Source: Polytrichum commune
Taxonomy: Eukaryota > Streptophyta > Polytrichopsida > Polytrichales > Polytrichaceae
Reading direction: 5' to 3'
Length of the DNA: 64,000 nt
Assembly: GCA_950295325.1 (NCBI GenBank)
Contig: OX485806.1
Span: forward strand, 39,122,001-39,186,000
Position 1 is the first letter of the stretch, and each line of letters begins with the position of its first letter. A program made the position numbers and the translations under genes. Positions 60,510 to 64,000 of the stretch are shown here, in pieces. The notes below the pieces were generated by a model. The model saw nothing but the letters and a program-made list of their open reading frames with translations, did not search any database and was not told where the DNA came from.

Positions 60510-62595
60510 GATTTGGATGATCAATACCAAGTTGAAATCAAAAAACTTCAACAATAAATGAGATAACCCACCACCCTATGTAATCCATGACCCACACAAT
60601 TAAATGTGGATCTTATTGATAGTCTCGATCAAAAGATAGCATATCAGTATTCGTATTAGGTGACTTTGAGAGGTTTCAAATCCGGATCTCCACATCTTAC
60701 AAACAAGAGTCCCGACCAACCATCCTACTCAGCCCCAAGGTGACAATTTCATATTGTTCAAATAACTTATCACACATCAGCACTACCACCAGAAACATTC
60801 CACTACAAATCAAGCACACGCATGGATATCAACTAAGATACATGACAAGATGTAGTAGTCTTTGTCCCTCAACCATGCTCCGTAAACTCACCTCGGGTTC
60901 ACATTTGGGTTACCTTCTAAAAACTTCTATTAGACATTCATACTAATTGTATGTTCTCTCTTAATATTGAATGATATTATAACATCATCATCAAGCTCTT
61001 TCCAAGTTACTATATGTCCAGTGTCAAGAAGAACAACCTTACAAGAACAACAAATTATCAATATATACAAAAAGTCACATCACAACTCATATTCATGTTG
61101 TAAAATTCCACAAATTTAATCCATATGTATGAGATGTCCAAATCACATTCCAAAAGTGTTCATGAATTAAATGCAGCTTTGATTGAGGGTGAAGCGTATT
61201 TCATTCACAGTCCCGTCATGTTAGCCCAAGTTTGGTGTCATTGGCCTAGATTATATTGACATCTATGACATTGATGTGTTGTTATATTGGAGTTGGTACA
61301 TAAGTTAATGTCTCTCTAAGGTATATGCCTAGGGATGGACTTTTCATTGAAAACCTAAATGATGTGCATGGGTCACCTTGAAATTAAATTCCATGTATAT
61401 ATGAAGAAAGACAAATGTCTATGTGCTAACAACAAGCTAGAAAATGGACTCATGTACTTAACCTAAGCTTTTCAATTTATTGTGATGAATGCCTCCACTA
61501 CATATACAATATATAACTCGTGAATTGAATATGCCTTTATTACATGTGAAATCCATGTTCACTTTCTAATGAGAAAGTCATTGAACATTTTTCCATACAT
61601 AGTATGTAACTCAATGATTGCATCAAACAACCAAAGGCACGAGCCAAGTAACTTAGTCATGACTCAAAAAGCAAATCTCAAGGGAGCCCATGAGCATTCC
61701 AAGAACCTATAGCTTGTCCTATGATGCAAATGCGAACCCTAACAAAAATGGGTAAGGGAGTCACCGAGGACTATTTCCATATGACAACAATGGGAGGAAA
61801 TGTGAATTAGATGAAACTAACACACTTATTGTCAAAAAAATCTCTAAGCCTTAGGGCCCCGTTTTGTTCATGTACCTTTGCTTCGTAAAAATTAATAGAC
61901 TTTTTGATTGTACACTTTTAGTGAGAATTAATGCCTCTCCTTTGTGTATACTATGTATGCTAATGCCTCAAATAAGACCCCTTCTTGCACTCAAGTTAGT
62001 TTGTATGTGGTATGAATAGTCCACCCCCAAGGCTAGATGGGTCTTAAGAGGCTCGTTTTCTTGATCGGACCCCTATATTTGATTGGTTTGTTGGTTCGGT
62101 GAAGGTCAAAGAGGAAACATCATATTTAAAAGAGATTGGCCTACGTCTTCAAATATCAATAACTACTCTATGCTCAATTATGAACACAATTGGAAGGACA
62201 TATGTATCCAATTAAGAAATCAACAAACACGCACTCTAATAACCATAACTAAATTAGAGGAGGCCAAATTTTCAATCAGGTTTTTGCAAATGTCTCATTG
62301 TAGATTTGTTATGTAAATCTAATCAATAGAAGTTGGAGAACATATTAAAAAACAACCCAAATAACAACCACATACCTTATGTAAACAAGCAAATCCGGTA
62401 GAAGTCCTCACACAATGAGCTTGGCCAATATGTTGGGGATGACCCACCTACCTACAACCTAAACCCATAAGCCGCTTTGAGTGGGTTATCTAGTTACAAC
62501 AAGGAAGTTAGGGGGGATTCAACATTAACATATTCTTAGAGTCCGCTTCAAAGGCAACGCATGAGAGATTGTACCTAACCCACAAAAGAGAAAGG
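60510..62595. repeat. Direct duplication D, copy 2
   Basis: Second copy of 57415-59920, about 0.6 kb downstream of it. It preserves the site without the F1 MITE. The best-conserved part is 62040-62595. No gene is contained. Confidence 0.88.
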
Positions 62596-62599
62596 GAGT

Positions 62600-63410
62600 A
62601 CATGATGAGCTATGGGTTGACTTAATGTTCAAGAATTGAATTAAATTCAATGTTATGCATGGAATGGGGGGGGGGGGGTATTTCGTGTGCATCATTTCCA
62701 TTCTCAAGCACTATTGTGTAACATGGAGAATGATCCCATGTAAATGGGACTTTAACTACCTAGCAATATATCTAACAAGTGTTCTCGTTGTTGATACATC
62801 ATCACCATTGGTGGTTCTGTCCTACTTTAAGAAGCTATCTATTTTGATTGCAAGTGTGCTCAAAGTCTTCGTGCAAGAGGTGATAAAAAATATATTGATT
62901 TCTAAGGTTTTTTTTTTTTTTGAGAGACAGAAGGCTGACAGGCCAATGCCAAAGCACAGGAGGCAGTTGACCACCTGGCAAGTTTGTACAAGGGTTTCTA
63001 CATTGAGAATCCTTGATAAGGGTTGCTTGCAATCAACTTCCACTTTTTCCTCTACATTTAGACAAATATAATGTGATGTGGATTGGGAGTTGAACGGCGT
63101 TGGTCCATGAATCTTAATGGGGGTTATTATATCTCTTATGAACTTGCTAGTTTTCTAAATACTCTTGGTTGATGAGGTTCGATGTTACCATTGTATTTTG
63201 ATTTTGATTTTATTTTATTCTCATTTCAAAGGCCATTTTTGAAAATATTCCATGGTGGAAAGTAATTCCAAGGAATTGAAACGTCTACACCTCGAAAAGT
63301 AGGAAGAGAGATTTCACTATCTTTAGGGGTTTGTAAACAACAAGGGCTTGTGATGCAAGAGAACCTTATGGGCCAAGGTGTAATAGGTTGTCTATGGAAT
63401 TTATGCTTAA
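62600..63410. other. Gene-free interval
   Basis: Contains a 13-G run (62666-62678) and a poly-T stretch near 62910. The ORF at 62655-63071 crosses both homopolymers and is not convincing. Confidence 0.5.
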
Positions 63411-63417
63411 TTATGTT

Positions 63418-63652
63418 TGCATTTATTCAATTTGAATTTTTGGTGAGATTACAAGATTATAGCATGCAAATACTTTTATGGATAATTTTATTGTGTTTGG
63501 TTATTCTTATGTAGCTTCTTAATTAATAGACGGTTTCCATTTACTCAATTTGAAATTTTGGTGAGATTACAAGATTATAGCATGCAATTAATTTTATGGA
63601 TTGTTTTATTGTGTTTGGTTATTCTTATGTAGCTTCTAGATTAATAAACGAT
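63418..63652. repeat. 118-bp tandem duplication
   Basis: CATTTATTCAATTTGAA at 63420 and CATTTACTCAATTTGAA at 63538 begin two units that share GGTGAGATTACAAGATTATA, GCATGCAA, TTTATTGTGTTTGG and TTATGTAGCTTCT. A 13-G run follows at 63916-63928. Confidence 0.9.
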
Positions 63653-64000
63653 GACCAATAAATTTTGTTTCAAGTAGGAAAACAATGTGCAACAAGTGAG
63701 TATAGCATTGGATGAACTAAATCTTCTCAAAGTCAAAAATGAAATGCATTGGAATTGATTCATGTCATCTTACCTTGATTATGGTGCATGATTTATGAGT
63801 TGCCATTTGTTGTTCTTGTGTCTTTTTGTATGTTACCATCTTCTTTTAAATTTCCATATGTGCCTACCAAATTGAGAGAAATAGGTGATAGAATTACAAT
63901 TTAACCTTTGGTCCTGGGGGGGGGGGGGAGGCATTAGAAGTATATTAGAAACAACGTGGGATAAAATATAAGGTTTTTAATATTCATTTGAGGTAAAATT

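Overview
This is nuclear DNA of a land plant. Two conserved plant genes with many GT-AG introns (a chloroplast-type KAS II and an MRS2/CorA-type magnesium transporter) sit in AT-rich sequence full of transposon relics. Two further genes, an HSPA12-like Hsp70 and a HET-domain protein, belong to families best known from filamentous fungi, and both are uninterrupted by introns. HET proteins in plants are, to my knowledge, mainly reported from mosses, so a seed-free plant (moss or another bryophyte, lycophyte or fern) is the best guess. The species cannot be named from the sequence alone.

Layout. 1-10.7 kb: a truncated Hsp70-like gene (minus strand) lies between two direct copies of a long repeat (1-2555 and about 6965-10685). 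Its 3' end is fused to a 63-bp antisense piece of the HET gene. 10.7-16.9 kb: repeats and MITEs, among them a Tigger/pogo-like element with TA target duplications. 16.9-22.3 kb: the intact HET gene (19144-21291), whose last codons begin a six-unit tandem array of about 190 bp that runs on downstream. 22.3-34.3 kb: transposon territory, with a near-perfect 153-bp-arm inverted repeat, a decayed element ORF, a second Tigger-like element with a dead transposase fragment, and a Ty1/copia pol scrap. 34.4-44.3 kb: the MRS2 gene (plus strand, seven coding exons); its introns carry a 145-bp tandem array and inverted MITE copies on either side of exon 4. 44.8-49.7 kb: the KAS2 gene (minus strand, 13 coding exons), convergent with MRS2, with a probable leader intron reaching about 52.4 kb that holds three tandem 400-bp units. 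52.8-64 kb: gene-free repeats, including a direct duplication (about 57.4-59.9 and 60.5-62.6 kb).

MRS2 (Mg2+ transport) and KAS2 (plastid fatty-acid elongation) are housekeeping genes with no evident functional link beyond shared 3' flanks. The unusual part is the Hsp70-like/HET pair. The fused HET fragment shows that HET sequence was once next to, or moved next to, the Hsp70 gene, and it gives the Hsp70-like transcript a stretch complementary to HET mRNA. Whether this is regulatory or a rearrangement scar cannot be told from sequence alone.
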